Part shown: in pieces, positions 48,427-60,939 of the stretch
How the letters are laid out: the number at the start of each line of letters is the position of its first letter
How positions within the stretch are numbered: position 1 is the stretch's first letter
Assembly (NCBI RefSeq): GCF_963678635.1
Contig: NC_087070.1
Span: 27,034,057-27,098,056, forward strand
Source: Symsagittifera roscoffensis
Taxonomy: Eukaryota; Xenacoelomorpha; Acoela; Convolutidae
Reading direction: 5' to 3'
DNA: 64,000 nucleotides
The notes under the pieces: generated by a model
Databases searched by the model: none
The model's input: the letters and a program-made list of their open reading frames with translations, nothing else
What the model was told of the DNA's origin: nothing
Made by a program: the position numbers and the translations under genes

Positions 48427-48971
48427 CGCTTGGTGATGTTTTGTATGTTTAATAATTGAAATTTTTTGTTTCAAAACGTTTTTTTCTCACTGAAGTGTTT
48501 ATATAGAGCTAGGATAACTGAGGAAAAGTCAGACAAAACATACAACTCAATCAAAATTGACTTAAAAAATTAACCAATTATCAATTGATTTTCCAGTATC
48601 TGCTTAAGAAATTACAAAAAACTTATCTTATTACTGCTTTTGTCAAAATTTCAGTTAATTTTATCTTATTTGAACAAAATTACAAACAAAAATGTATATT
48701 TAGTTGAAAACACTATCATTGTTTTCGGAATTTCTGAATTTCATTGGTTTTATTTTTCATTTTTTATTTGCCTAAATTTAAAGTTTTGATTGGCTGCATG
48801 AATTTCCTAAAAATAACTAGACTCTAAATAAGGGAAAAACAATTTATGGTCACTGTTACGACAAAATAAAGTAAAAATGATACAATAATTCGAGTTTCTT
48901 GGTTTATTTCAGAAAAAAAAGTTTCTATCAAAAGCGTTTTCAATGTCTGAAATGGACATTATAAGATTTTA

Positions 48972-49337
48972 AGGTTGAACTACTACAAAAAACTAAAAGA
49001 GTGGTGGACAGATGATGTTGATGGAGATTGCATTAGTTTTAACTTGTAAAGAAACACAGAAAGTTCAATAATTTTGTTAAGATGGAGAGGAGATTTCAGA
49101 AAAGAAGAGTACTGCCAGACTTATCGACATTGTTTTTAGTTAGAAGAGTTAATTCAAATTGAGTGGTCGGTCAGTAAAAAACAAAAAATGGAGGAGCCTA
49201 TAAAACAGAAATTGAAGATAAGGAACATCATTTCGATTACTGTTTTGAATTTGATACAAATACAAAATCTAGATTTGTCGGAATATCTTTTAATCGATTA
49301 TCCAAATTTAAAAGACTTCCAGTTGTTTATGTTTTAA
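48972..49337 (+). pseudogene. unit copy 3: decayed 121-codon frame
   Basis: In one frame the sequence reads RLNYYKKLKEWWTDDVDGDC, then a TAA, then RNTESSIILLRWRGDFRKEE, a TAG, and on through LDLSEYLLIDYPNLKDFQLF to a final TAA. Only two stops in 121 codons of such AT-rich DNA, together with Trp- and charge-rich content, point to a former coding exon. Just upstream, gtttatttcag could be a splice acceptor and SEMDIIRF-like codons lie one base out of frame. I do not recognise the family. Confidence 0.5.
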
Positions 49338-49605
49338 TAAACCAAAAAGAAAGTGATAAAATTGTATCATTTGGTAATTTCTTTTTCACTGGTTAGAAAT
49401 AGAACAAATCGAAAAAATTTTGACCGAAATTTCAAAATTTGAATTGACTATGGAAAAAATAGTATTAACCAGACAAGAAACCTCACTTTGGTGTCAATTG
49501 TATATGTTAGTATCTTAAAAAATTCAATAAAACTGATTGATTGAGAAGTTTCATAAACAAAGTTTGGTTCTGATCTATAAAGTTCTTTAAAATCTGTGAA
49601 TAATT

Positions 49606-49900
49606 CATTCTGATTGGTTATTACCACAAATATTACCTGTGAAGGAAAGCTCAATTAATTGATATCAAAATTATTAAAAATCCATGAGAAATAGAGCTCA
49701 ATTCTGATTGGTTGACATTAAATTTGTTGAACATTCCATGACCATTGAAGCTCGATTCTGATTGGTTGATATTAAAAAAGATAAAAACTTCCTTATAAGT
49801 AATGCTCGATTCTGATTGTTTGATACTTTTGAAACTCCATGGTTGGATTGGATGATTTTTATTTCAGCTAGGCTAAATAGCACAACCATTCTGATTCTCT
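49606..49900. repeat. unit copy 3: ATTCTGATTGG repeat cluster
   Basis: Same five-element cluster as copy 1, with the central elements 54-55 bp apart. Confidence 0.8.
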
Positions 49901-50037
49901 TTCACGTTAAAATCAATTGGTTAAGAAAGTTGCTGTTTTTATTCACTTTTATTCATTTTTCGAGGCTATTCAACTCTTCTTTACTAAAAATTTGGGACTG
50001 ACTGAAACTCCTATTTATTCTTTCTTTACTTATTGAG

Positions 50038-50280
50038 ATGCCGTTACTGAATAGAAACGAAAGAGTTGAAAGTCTTGAATGAGGCAGAGATTACACTCGA
50101 TCAGACTAATCAAAACATCGTAAGCATTGTGGCGTTCTAAAAAATTCCAATTGTAACTTTTATACATATAGCAGCGAGAAACTCACTAATCATATGAAAA
50201 AGAAGCATTATTCTTGTCAACATCATGATAAATTATGTGCTCAGCAGTCTTGAAAAACACTCCAAGAGAAGGTAAAATTA
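50038..50280 (+). pseudogene. unit copy 3: zinc-finger frame, heavily mutated
   Basis: First-finger Cys codons are changed to Ser and TGA (gttgaaagtcttgaatgagg). The shared TAA is present, and a later Cys codon is lost. The finger-2 helix letters (ctcactaatcatatgaaaa) remain. It ends at a potential donor gagaag|gtaaaa. Confidence 0.7.
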
Positions 50281-52079
50281 TTACATTTTAAATAAAAAAC
50301 GTAGGAGAAAATAATTTGAATAACAATTTTTACTGAATCTGAAAAGTCTATACAAAAAATTTGAAAAACAATCGTAAAAATTATACAGTGTTTTCATCAC
50401 TATTCTTGATCTGTCATTTTTTTTTATTCAAAGTTTTTGACTGATGATAAAACCAGCAACAATCGAGTTCAAATTTTCGTGAAAAATTCAATGGAAATCG
50501 ATCCGAAAATCTTTTATCTACAGTAAAAACTCCATTGGTTGCAAGCTTGCGGAGATATTGTTGCGATAACTTTGTAGTAAAAGAGAATAACATATACTAA
50601 AGATTGCTTAAGTATTTGTTGATGAAATTGTTCTCTGAAAATTTACTTCAAAATAGAAATTCAGAGTTGAGACAGCAACATACAGTTATCCGGTTGAGAA
50701 AATCATTTGAAGTTTTTTAGAAAAAGATTTATGGTATTAATTCTGCTTCGGATTAATAAACCTTCGTTGAAATGATACATTTTTTCATCTAAAACTCAAT
50801 TTTCAAGTAAAAATCTGTTGAAATTGGACTAAGTTGGAAGATAGTAGACGAAGCAGAAACTACATCTTGAGACAAAATCCAACATAAAATAGTGGAATGT
50901 TTGGAAAACTTTCTATCATTTGATATACTAGGTTAGCTTATATGAAAATTCAGATTTTTGAGAATATTTTTTGTGAAGTAAGCCCAACTCCGGCATCTTT
51001 TGGAAGATGATACATGGAACATATATTGCTTTCGAGATCTACATTTTATTATTTTGGATTTTAAAAAATTTGATGTAGAAAGATTTAGAGATAATTGATG
51101 AAGAGAGATAATATCAAGCTTGCTGAAATTTTCTATACAAACTAAAACTTTCGCAGACTCAGATGTTGATTATATGAATTTTAACAAAAAAAATTTCAAT
51201 TAGACACACAGTAAAGAGTTCTGGTCAGCTTCAATTTGTTTTCAATTAGAAAATTACGTAGAACTATTGTTTTTGCGTAAAAAACTTTGCATAGTTATTC
51301 AATTGTTACAGTTTGCACCTTGATTTCCTCTCCTTAATCGATTTTTTTGAGAACAAATCTTTTAGAAGTTCATAAATGTTGCAGAAATATGGAACGAAGT
51401 TCCCTTGCTTATTTGTTCTTCCGTAAGTTTTGCAGATTATAAACAATAGAGCTGCTCTTAATTTATTCTAGGAAATCACCGTAAAACTACAATTTTATAT
51501 TCCCACTCATTTTTTTCATGAGCTTTCGAATGCTTAAAACAGCACCGATTCTTTCTCACTTGGACATTTTTGAGAAAACTTCCGACAAGAATCAAGAACA
51601 ATAAGTGAATTAATAAATTATTTGCAAGAAAAGTGATAGTCAATGGTACCAAAATGTTTATTTTTGCTGAAATAGTTTGCAGTAGCAACTAAACAAGGGA
51701 ACCTAAAGGAAAACCTGTAATTTTCCCAAAAACTTGAAATTTTTGCAATTCTTTCCAAAAATTTGACTTTTTTCGAAATTTCAGTAGGTTTAAGCATAAT
51801 TTCAGCAAATTTAGTACTGTTTCAAAAAATAAGCTAATCTAATAAAATAGATAATAAGTCTAAATAAACTAAATCAAATCATATCGTGTTTTCCAATTTC
51901 TTGCACATCTTACCATTGACTTACCATGAACCAAAAAACATAATACCTTCATTACACAATCTACACATAATACCCCAAAAACTACATGATGCGTGCCGAG
52001 TTTTTTGCGAAAAAACTAGACATTTCCACACCAAATCCAAAAAAACACCCGTTTTTCTTACCATTCTCTTATCATCACA

Positions 52080-52205
52080 GTGAAACCTTACCATTCCCTA
52101 TCTTAATACATTGAGAAACCTATTCCTTATGTTAATACATGGAATTTCTAACCCTTATACATAGGGATATCTATACACTACCCTAATACATGGGAAAAAA
52201 TATAT
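52080..52205. repeat. unit copy 3: ~30-bp minirepeat
   Basis: Same tract as at 43,316 and 46,915. Confidence 0.7.
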
Positions 52206-52249
52206 GTAAGCATATGAGAGAAAATATATGAATTATCAAAAGTTTTTTA

Positions 52250-52871
52250 ATTTTTTATTGAAAATTGACATAATCACTATTTACAAATCCATAACCATCA
52301 ATAAAACAGCCAATCAATTTTAACAAATCATGCTCATATTTTGAGTTTTGTACTTTACGAACTCTTTACAGAAAAGCTGAACCGATAAATTGTGTGGAAG
52401 CTAGTTTCTGGTTAGAACACAAATCGTGACGTTTGAATTTGTTACGTAACAGTCCTTTCTTTGCAATTCTTAGCTCCTTTCCATTTAAATTGTGATGAAT
52501 ACCTTTCCATTTCAAATTGTGATGAACGCCAGTTGATGAAATAACATTCGAATAAAATCTGTATTTGTTAGGGTGTAAAGACAATCGATAAATTGGTATG
52601 TGAAATGAAAATTACCCAATCGTTGTAAAACTTTATCGAAAGATGAACCAATCAGAAGTATGTGGAACCTACAGTTTTCCAAAGAACAATAAGAATTGTG
52701 GGTAGACACAAAATACTCTTGGGTTACTATATATTTTTCGTTAAAATCACTGTATACGGAAATAAAAAGCGATTTTTGACAATCTGAATAAAAGCTGGGA
52801 AGAGCTTGACACAGCAGTAGCCATCCGGGACAATGATTTTTGCTCAGAATTGTGGATTTAAATAGGAACAC
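52250..52871 (-). pseudogene. unit copy 3: divergent minus-strand gene
   Basis: Both exons are recognisable. The upstream block (52,616-52,871) keeps CPGWLLLCQ and SYCSLENCRF. The downstream block reads FYSNVISSTGVHHNLKWKG, a duplicated HHNLNGKE, then ELRIAKKGLLRNKFKRHDLC, and stops prematurely at 52,366. The distal end with AATAAA is still present at about 52,255-52,262. The same one-base mismatch at the suspected intron is seen. Confidence 0.5.
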
Positions 52872-53050
52872 TTAACACTTACACAATTCCAAATTTTGAA
52901 ACTTCACTCACAAATTTCTATTCACTTCACTCAAATATTTCTATTTCCTTTTATGGTTAATTGAATGACTCATATCGTTTACTTCATTTTCATTTAATCT
53001 CGAAACAATATCTCTCATTTCTCTTCATCTGATCAGTTTGCTTTTCAAAA

Positions 53051-53574
53051 ATGTACTGAGGAAAAGACACTAGTCCCAATTATATTGAATTTTCAAAAAT
53101 CAAACAAGAATTGGGAGATTTGTTTGGTTCCAAAAATCTTACAAGGGAAAACTAATTTAAACCCTGCTTTCAACTATTAGAAATTAACGATTTATGACAT
53201 TTTAAAAAATCCCAACAAGTCTATCATATTGGAAAAGAAGGAGAAGCAATATCCGGAATACCGTTATTCACGATGCTGAAAACCTTGGACTCGTACCTAT
53301 ATACGAAGCCAAATCTGGCAAAGGATCAACTATGGATCAGGAGCTCGACATCTGTAAAAGAGTATATGAAATAGCAACATACAACATGAGGAGGGAGTGC
53401 GTCACAATCTAGAAGTACAATGTGAACAAGCTGCCCTACATTCAGATTCGACTCTTCACTGCAAAAGAGAATGAAGCAATGAAACAAGTTGCCAACTATA
53501 CTTTGAACGAATTCAAAGAACTGTCCCAAATTTTGAGAGATTTTATGTTTGTTGATATTTGTAAAACTGAGTAA
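53051..53574 (+). pseudogene. unit copy 3: PC4-like gene, inactivated
   Basis: Same TGA at codon 3, lost donor and internal TAG as copy 2, plus a 6-bp deletion (gttgccaactatac) in the domain. Copy 4 shares that deletion. Confidence 0.8.
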
Positions 53575-54763
53575 CGCTTGGTGATGTTTTGTATGTTTAA
53601 TAATTGAAATTATTTGTTTCAAAACGTTTTTTTCTCACTGAAGTGTTTATATAGAGCTAGGATAACTGAGGAAAAGTCAGACAAAACATAAAACTCAATC
53701 AAAATTGACTTAAAAAACTAACCAATTATCAATTGATTTTCCAGTATCTGCTTAAGAAATTACAAAAAAACTTATCTTATTACTGCTTTTGTCAAAATTT
53801 TAGTAAATTTTATCTTATTTGAACAAAATTACAAACAAAAATGTATATTTAATTGAAAACACTATCATTGTTTTCGGAACTTCTGAATTTCATTGGTTTT
53901 ATGTTTCATTTTTATTTGCCTAAATTTAAAGTTTTGATTGGCTGCATGAATTTCCTATAAATAACTAGACTCTAAATAAGGGAAAAAGAATTTATGGTCA
54001 CTGTTACGACAAAATAAAGTAAAAATGATACAATAATTCGAGTTTTTTCAAGTTTCTTGGTTTATTTCAGAAAAAAAAGTTTCTATCAAAAGCGTTTTCA
54101 ATGTCTGAAATGGACATTATAAGATTTTAAGGTTGAACTACTACAAAAAACTAAAAGAGTGGTGGACAGATGATGTTGATGGAGATTGCATTAGTTTTAA
54201 CTTGTAAAGAAACACAGAAAGTTCAATAATTTTGTTAAGATGGAGAGGAGATTTCAGAAAAGAAGAGTACTGCCAGACTTATCGACATTGTTTTTAGTTA
54301 GAAGAGTTAATTCAAATTGAGTGGTCGGTCAGTAAAAACCAAAAAATGGAAGAGCCTATAAAACAGAAATTGAAGATAAGGAACATCATTTCGATTACTG
54401 TTTTGAATTTGATACAAATACAAAATCTAGATTTGTCGGAATATCTTTTAATCGATTATCCAAATTTAAAAGACTTCCAGTTGTTTATGTTTTAATAAAC
54501 CAAAAAGAAAGTGATAAAATTGTATCATTTGGTAATTTCTTTTTCACTGGTTAGAAATAGAACAAATCGAAAAAATTTTGACCGAAATTTCAAAATTTGA
54601 ATTGACTATGGAAAAAATAGTATTAACCAGACAAGAAATCTCACTTTGGTGTCACTTGTATATGTCAATATCTTAAAAAAATCAATAAAACTGATTGATT
54701 GAGAAGTTTCATAAACATAGTTTGGTTCTGATCTACAAAGTTCTTTAAAATCTGTGAATAATT

Positions 54764-55060
54764 CATTCTGATTGGCTATTACCACAAAAATTACCTGTGA
54801 AGGAAAGCTCAATTAATTGATATCAAAATTATTAAAAATCCATGAGAAATAGAGCTCAATTCTGATTGGTTGACATTAAATTTGTTGAACATTCCATGAC
54901 CATTGAAGCTCGATTCTGATTGGTTGATATTAAAAAAGATAAAAACTTCCTTATAAGTAATGCTCGATTCTGATTGTTTGATACTTTTGAAACTCCATGG
55001 TTGGATTGGATGATTTTTATTTCAGCTAGGCTAAATAGCACATCCATTCTGATTCTCTTT
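54764..55060. repeat. unit copy 4: ATTCTGATTGG repeat cluster
   Basis: Same cluster and spacing as copies 1 and 3. Confidence 0.8.
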
Positions 55061-55195
55061 CACGTTAAAATCAATTGGTTAAGAAAGTTGCTGTTTTTAT
55101 TCACTTTTATTCATTTTTCGAGGCTATTCAACTCTTCTTATCTAAAAATTTGGGACTGACTGAAACTCCTATTTATTCTTTCTTTACTTATTGAG

Positions 55196-55440
55196 ATGCC
55201 GTTACTGAATAGAAACGAAAGAGTTGAAAGTCTTGAATGAGGCAGAGATTACACTCGATCTGACTAATCAAAACATCGTAAGCATTGTGGCGTTCTAAAA
55301 AATTCCAATTGTAACTTTTATACATATAGCAGCGAGAAACTCACTAATCATATGAAAAAGAAGCATTATTCTTGTCAACATCATGATAAATTATGTGCTC
55401 AGCAGTCTTGAAAAACACTCCAAGAGAAGGTAAAATTATT
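55196..55440 (+). pseudogene. unit copy 4: zinc-finger frame, heavily mutated
   Basis: Same Cys losses (agtcttgaatgagg) as copy 3 and the shared TAA; the potential donor gagaag|gtaaaa is kept. Confidence 0.7.
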
Positions 55441-56445
55441 ACATTTTAAATAAAAAACCTAGGAGAAAATACTTTGAATAACAATTTTTACTGAATCTGA
55501 AAAGTCTATACAAAAAATTTGAAAAACAATCTAGTAAAAATTATACAGTGTTTTTATCACTATTCTCGATCTGTCATTTTTTAATTGAAAGTTTCTGACT
55601 GATGATAGAACCAGCAACAATCGAGTTCAAATTTTCGTGAAAAATTCAATAGAAATCGATCCGAAAATCTTTTATCTACAGTAAAAACTCCATTGAATGC
55701 AAGCTTGCGGAAACTTTGTTGCGATAACTTTGTAGTAAAAGAGAGTAACATATACTAATGATTGCTTAAGTATTTGTTGAAATTTTGTAAAAAAAAAATT
55801 GGATATTAATAAAACATCGAGTAATTGAAAGGTTTTCCCTTGTTACTTTTTTCCCTAGTTGCGATTTTAAAGTTTTCCTTGTTTAGTGTTTGTAGAAGTG
55901 TTCATAGAGTAGTACACTTTTAAGCAGACGATAAGGGTTGATTTTTTCAGAATTATGGTGTACTACTGGTTCGTAAAAAAACTCATAACTGACCTAGAAA
56001 AGATAAAATATATATATATGTTCTTGCTAAAAATATATATGTTCTTACTAACTTTTGAAAACTTCAATTTAATGATATACATTCTCAACTGAAAATTTAT
56101 TTCAAAATAGAACGTCAGAGTTGAGACAGCAACATACAGTTATCCGGTTGAGAAAATCATTTGAAGTTTTTTAGAAAAAGATTTATGGTATTAATTCTGC
56201 TTCGGATTAAAGAACGTTCGTTTAAATGATACATTTTTTCATCTAAAACTCAATTTTCAAGTAAAAATCTGTTGAAATTGGACTAAGTTGGAAGATAGTA
56301 GACGAAGCAGAAACTACATCTTGAGACAAAGTCCAACATAAAATAGTGGAATGTTTGGAAAACTTTCTATCATTTGATATACTAGGTTAGCTTATATGAA
56401 CAATATCTCTCATTTCTCTTCATCTGATCAGTTTGCTTTTCAAAA

Positions 56446-56968
56446 ATGTACTGAGGAAAAGACACTAGTCCCAATTATATTGAATTTTCAAAAATCAAAC
56501 AAGAATTGGGAGATTTGTTTGGTTCCAAAAATCTTACAAGGGAAAACTAATTTTAAACCCTGCTTTCAACTATTAGAAATTAACGATTTATGACATTTTA
56601 AAAAGTCCCAACAAGTCTATCATATTGGAAAAGAAGGAGAAGCAAAATCCGGAATACCGTTATTCACGATGCTGAAAACCTTGGACTCGTACCTATATAC
56701 GAAGCCAAATCTGGCAAAGGATCAACTATGGATCAGGAGCTCGACATCTGTAAAAGAGTATATGAAATAGCAACATACAACATGAGGAGGGAGTGCGTCA
56801 CAATCTAGAAGTACAATGTGAACAAGCTGCCCTACATTCAGATTCGACTCTTCACTGCAAAAGAGAATGAAGCAATGAAACAAGTTGCCAACTATACTTT
56901 GAACGAATTCAAAGAACTGTCCCAAATTTTGAGATTTTATGTTTGTTGATATTTGTAAAACTGAGTAA
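56446..56968 (+). pseudogene. unit copy 4: PC4-like gene, inactivated
   Basis: Same TGA, lost donor, TAG and 6-bp deletion as copy 3, plus a further loss of ga near 56,930 (ttttgagattttatg). The reading frame starting at 56,396 is an artefact of the deletion junction. Confidence 0.8.
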
Positions 56969-58157
56969 CGCTTGGTGATGTTTTGTATGTTTAATAATTG
57001 AAATTTTTTGTTTCAAAACGTTTTTTTCTCACTGAAGTGTTTATATAGAGCTAGGATAACTGAGGAAAAGTCAGACAAAACATACAACTCAATCAAAATT
57101 GACTTAAAAAACTAACCAATTATCAATTGATTTTCCAGTATCTGCTTAAGAAATTACAAAAAAACTTATCTTATTACTGCTTTTGTCAAAATTTTAGTAA
57201 ATTTTATCTTATTTGAACAAAATTACAAACAAAAATGTATATTTAATTGAAAACACTATCATTGTTTTCGGAACTTCTGAATTTCATTGGTTTTATTTTT
57301 CATTTTTATTTGCCTAAATTTAAAGTTTTGATTGGCTGCATGAATTTCCTATAAATAACTAGACTCTAAATAAGGGAAAAAGAATTTATGGTCACTGTTA
57401 CGACAAAATAAAGTAAAAATGATACAATAATTCGAGTTTTTTCAAGTTTCTTGGTTTATTTCAGAAAAAAAAGTTTCTATCAAAAGCGTTTTCAATGTCT
57501 GAAATGGACATTATAAGATTTTAAGGTTGAACTACTACAAAAAACTAAAAGAGTGGTGGACAGATGATGTTGATGGAGATTGCATTAGTTTTAACTTGTA
57601 AAGAAACACAGAAAGTTCAATAATTTTGTTAAGATGGAGAGGAGATTTCAGAAAAGAAGAGTACTGCCAGACTTATCGACATTGTTTTTAGTTAGAAGAG
57701 TTAATTCAAATTGAGTGGTCGGTCAGTAAAAAACAAAAAATTGAGGAGCCTATAAAACAGAAATTGAAGATAAGGAACATCATTTCGATTACTGTTTTGA
57801 ATTTGATACAAATACAAAATCTAGATTTGTCGGAATATCTTTTAATCGATTATCCAAATTTAAAAGACTTCCAGTTGTTTATGTTTTAATAAACCAAAAA
57901 GAAAGTGATAAAATTGTATCATTTGGTAATTTCTTTTTCACTGGTTAGAAATAGAACAAATCGAAAAAATTTTGACCGAAATTTCAAAATTTGAATTGAC
58001 TATGGAAAAAATAGTATTAACCAGACAAGAAATCTCACTTTGGTGTCACTTGTATATGTCAATATCTTAAAAAAATCAATAAAACTGATTGATTGAGAAG
58101 TTTCATAAACATAGTTTGGTTCTGATCTACAAAGTTCTTTAAAATCTGTGAATAATT

Positions 58158-58455
58158 CATTCTGATTGGCTATTACCACAAATATTACCTGTGAAGGAAA
58201 GCTCAATTAATTGATATCAAAATTATTGAAAATTCCATGAGAAATAGAGCTCAATTCTGATTGGTTGACATTAAATTTGTTGAACATTCCATGACCATTG
58301 AAGCTCGATTCTGATTGGTTGATATCAAAAAAGATAAAAATTTCCTTATAAGTAATGCTCGATTCTGATTATTTGATACTTTTGAAACTCCATGGTTGGA
58401 TTGGATGATTTTTATTTCAGCTAGGCTAAATAGCATATCCATTCTGATTCTCTTT
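58158..58455. repeat. unit copy 5: ATTCTGATTGG repeat cluster
   Basis: Same cluster; the fourth element reads attctgattattt instead of attctgattgttt. Confidence 0.8.
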
Positions 58456-58612
58456 CACGTTAAATCAATTGGTTAAGAAAGTTGCTGTTTTTATTCACTT
58501 TTATTCATTTTTCGAGGCTATTCAACTCCATTTTTCGAGGCTATTCAACTCTTCTTATCTAAAAATTTGAGACTGACTGAAACTCCTATTTATTCTTTCT
58601 TTACTTATCTAG

Positions 58613-58858
58613 ATGCCGTTACTGAATAGAAACGAAAGAGTTGAAAGTCTTGAATGTGGCAGAGATTACACTCGCTCAGACTAATCAAGACATCATAAGC
58701 ATTGTGGCGTTCTAAAAAATTCCAATTGTAACTTTTATACATATAGCAGCGAGAAACTCACTAAACATATGAAAAATAAGCATTATTCTTGTCAACATCA
58801 AGATAAATTATGTGCTCAGCAGTCTTGAAAAACACTCCAAGAGAAGGTAAAATTATTA
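58613..58858 (+). pseudogene. unit copy 5: zinc-finger frame, mutated
   Basis: Keeps the second Cys of finger 1 (cttgaatgtggc) that copies 3 and 4 lost, but has the first changed to Ser. It shares the internal TAA. It therefore branches between copy 1 and copies 3/4. Confidence 0.7.
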
Positions 58859-60939
58859 CATTTTAAATAAAAAACCTAGGAGAAAATACTTTGAATAACA
58901 ATTTTTACTGAATCTGAAAAGTCTATACAAAAAATTTGAAAAACAATCTAGTAAAAATTATACAGTGTTTTTATCACTATTCTCGATCTGTCATTTTTTA
59001 ATTGAAAATTTCTGACTGATGATAGAACCAGCAACAATCGAGTTCAAATTTTCGTGAAAAATTCAATAGAAATCGATCCGAAAATCTTTTATCTACAGTA
59101 AAAACTCCATTGAATGCAAGCTTGCGGAAACTTTGTTGCGATAACTTTGTAGCAAAAGAGAGTAACATATACTAATGATTGCTTAAGTATTTGTTGAAAT
59201 TTTGTAAAAAAAAAATTGGATATTAATAAAACATCGAGTAATTGAAAGGTTTTCCCTAGTTACTTTTTTCCCTAGTTGCGATTTTAAAGTTTTCCTTGTT
59301 TAGTGTTTGTAGAAGTGTTCATAGAGTAGTACACTTTTAAGCAGACGATAAGGGTTGATTTTTTCAGAATTATGGTGTACTACTGGTTCGTAAAAAAACT
59401 CATAACTGACCTAGAAAAGATAATATATATATATATATGTTCTTGCTAAAAATATATATGTTCTTACTAACTTTTGAAAACTTCAATTTAACGATATACA
59501 TTCTCAACTGAAAATTTATTTCAAAATAGAACGTCAGAGTTGAGACAGCAACATACAGTAATCCGGTTGAGAAAATCATTTGAAGTTTTTTAGAAAAAGA
59601 TTTATGGTATTAATTCTGCTTCGGATTAAAGAACGTTCGTTGAAATGATACATTTTTTCATCTAAAACTCAATTTTTAAGTAAAAATCTGTTGAAATTGG
59701 ACTAAGTTGGAAGATAGTAGACGAAGCAGAAACTACATCTTGAGACAAAGTCCAACATAAAATAGTGGAATGTTTGGAAAACTTTCTATCATTTGATATA
59801 CTAGGTTAGCTTATATGAAAATTCAGATGTTTTGAGAATAATTTTTGTGAAGTCAGCCCAACTCCGGCATCTTTTGGAAGATGATACATGGAACATAAAC
59901 TGCTTTCGAGATCTACATTTCATTATTTTGGATTTTAAAAAAATTGATGTAGAAAGATTTAGAGATAATTGATGAAAAGAGATAATATCAAGCTTGCTGA
60001 AATTTTCTATACAAACTAAAACTTTCGCAGACTCAGATGTTGATTATATGAATTTTAACAAAAAAATTTCAATTAGACACACAGTAAAGAGTTCTGGTCA
60101 GCTTCAATTTGTTTTCAATTAGAAAATTACGTAGAACTATAGTTTTTGGCGTAAAAAACTTTGCATAGTTATTCAATTGTTACAGTTTGCATCTTGATTT
60201 CCTTTCCTTAATCAATTTTTTTGAGAACAAATCTTTTAGAAGTTCATAAATGTTGCAGGATTATGGAACGAAGTTCCCTTGCGTATTTCTACTTCCGTAG
60301 GTTTTGCAGATAAAAAACAATAGAGCTGCTCTTAATTTATTCTAAGAAATCACCGTAAAACTACAATTTTATATTCTCACTCATTTTTTTTTCATGGGCT
60401 TTCGAATGCTTGAAATAGCACCGATTCATTCTCACTTGGACATTTTTGAGAAAACTTCCGACAAAAATCAAAAACAAAAAGCGATTTAATAAATTATTTG
60501 CAAGAAAAGTGATAGTTAATGGTACCAAAAGTTGTATTTTTGGCTGAAATAGTTTGCAGTAGCAACTAAACAAGGGAACCTAAAGGAAAACTTTTTTTGA
60601 CCAAAAGTTGTATTTGACTTTTTTTCGAAGTTTCAGTAGGCTTCAGCATAATTTCAGCTAAATTGAGTACAGTTTCAAAACATAAGATAATCTAATAAAA
60701 TAGGTAATAAGTCAAACTAAAGCAAATCATATCGTGTTTTCCAATTTTTTTGCACATCTTACCATTGACTTACCATGAACCAAAAAACATAATACCTTCA
60801 TTACACAATCTACACGTAATTCGCCAAAAACTACATAATGCGTGCCGAGTTTTTTTGCAAAAAAACTAGACATTTCCATACCAAATCCAAAAAAACGCCC
60901 GTTTTTCTTACCATTCTCTTACCATCACACTGAAAACTT

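Larger units (their letters stand above)
44997..48948 (+). repeat. 5.16-kb unit array, copy 2 (5' truncated)
   Basis: Starts inside the unit at the position equivalent to 40,858 and lacks the 121-codon frame, the repeat cluster and the zinc-finger frame. A second jump near 45,050 removes about 450 bp, including the zinc fingers. The remainder is collinear with copies 1 and 3: noncoding segment to 46,915, minirepeats 46,915-47,045, minus-strand gene, PC4-like pseudogene, and a 3' spacer (48,427-48,948) containing a possible acceptor gtttatttcag. Confidence 0.9.
48949..54106 (+). repeat. 5.16-kb unit array, copy 3 (most complete order)
   Basis: Period 5,158 bp to the next copy. Carries all blocks in order. 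Relative to copy 1 it lacks ~290 bp near 50,630 and ~85 bp near 50,860, so the ancestral unit was probably about 5.5 kb. Noncoding stretches are 49,338-49,600, 50,290-52,080 and 53,575-54,106. Confidence 0.92.
54107..57500 (+). repeat. 5.16-kb unit array, copy 4 (2-kb internal deletion)
   Basis: Only 3,394 bp long. At 56,398-56,400 the sequence jumps from the equivalent of 50,943 (cttatatgaa) to the equivalent of 53,006 (caatatctctc). This removes the minirepeat, the whole minus-strand gene and the divergent promoter. The 121-codon frame (54,130-54,495), the repeat cluster (54,764-55,060) and the zinc-finger frame (from 55,196) are present with copy-3-like mutations. Confidence 0.92.

Noticed and set aside
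56396-56593. 65-codon frame in unit copy 4
   Set aside because: Its ATG is created by the 2-kb deletion junction; the body is the PC4-like exon 1 region in a wrong frame.
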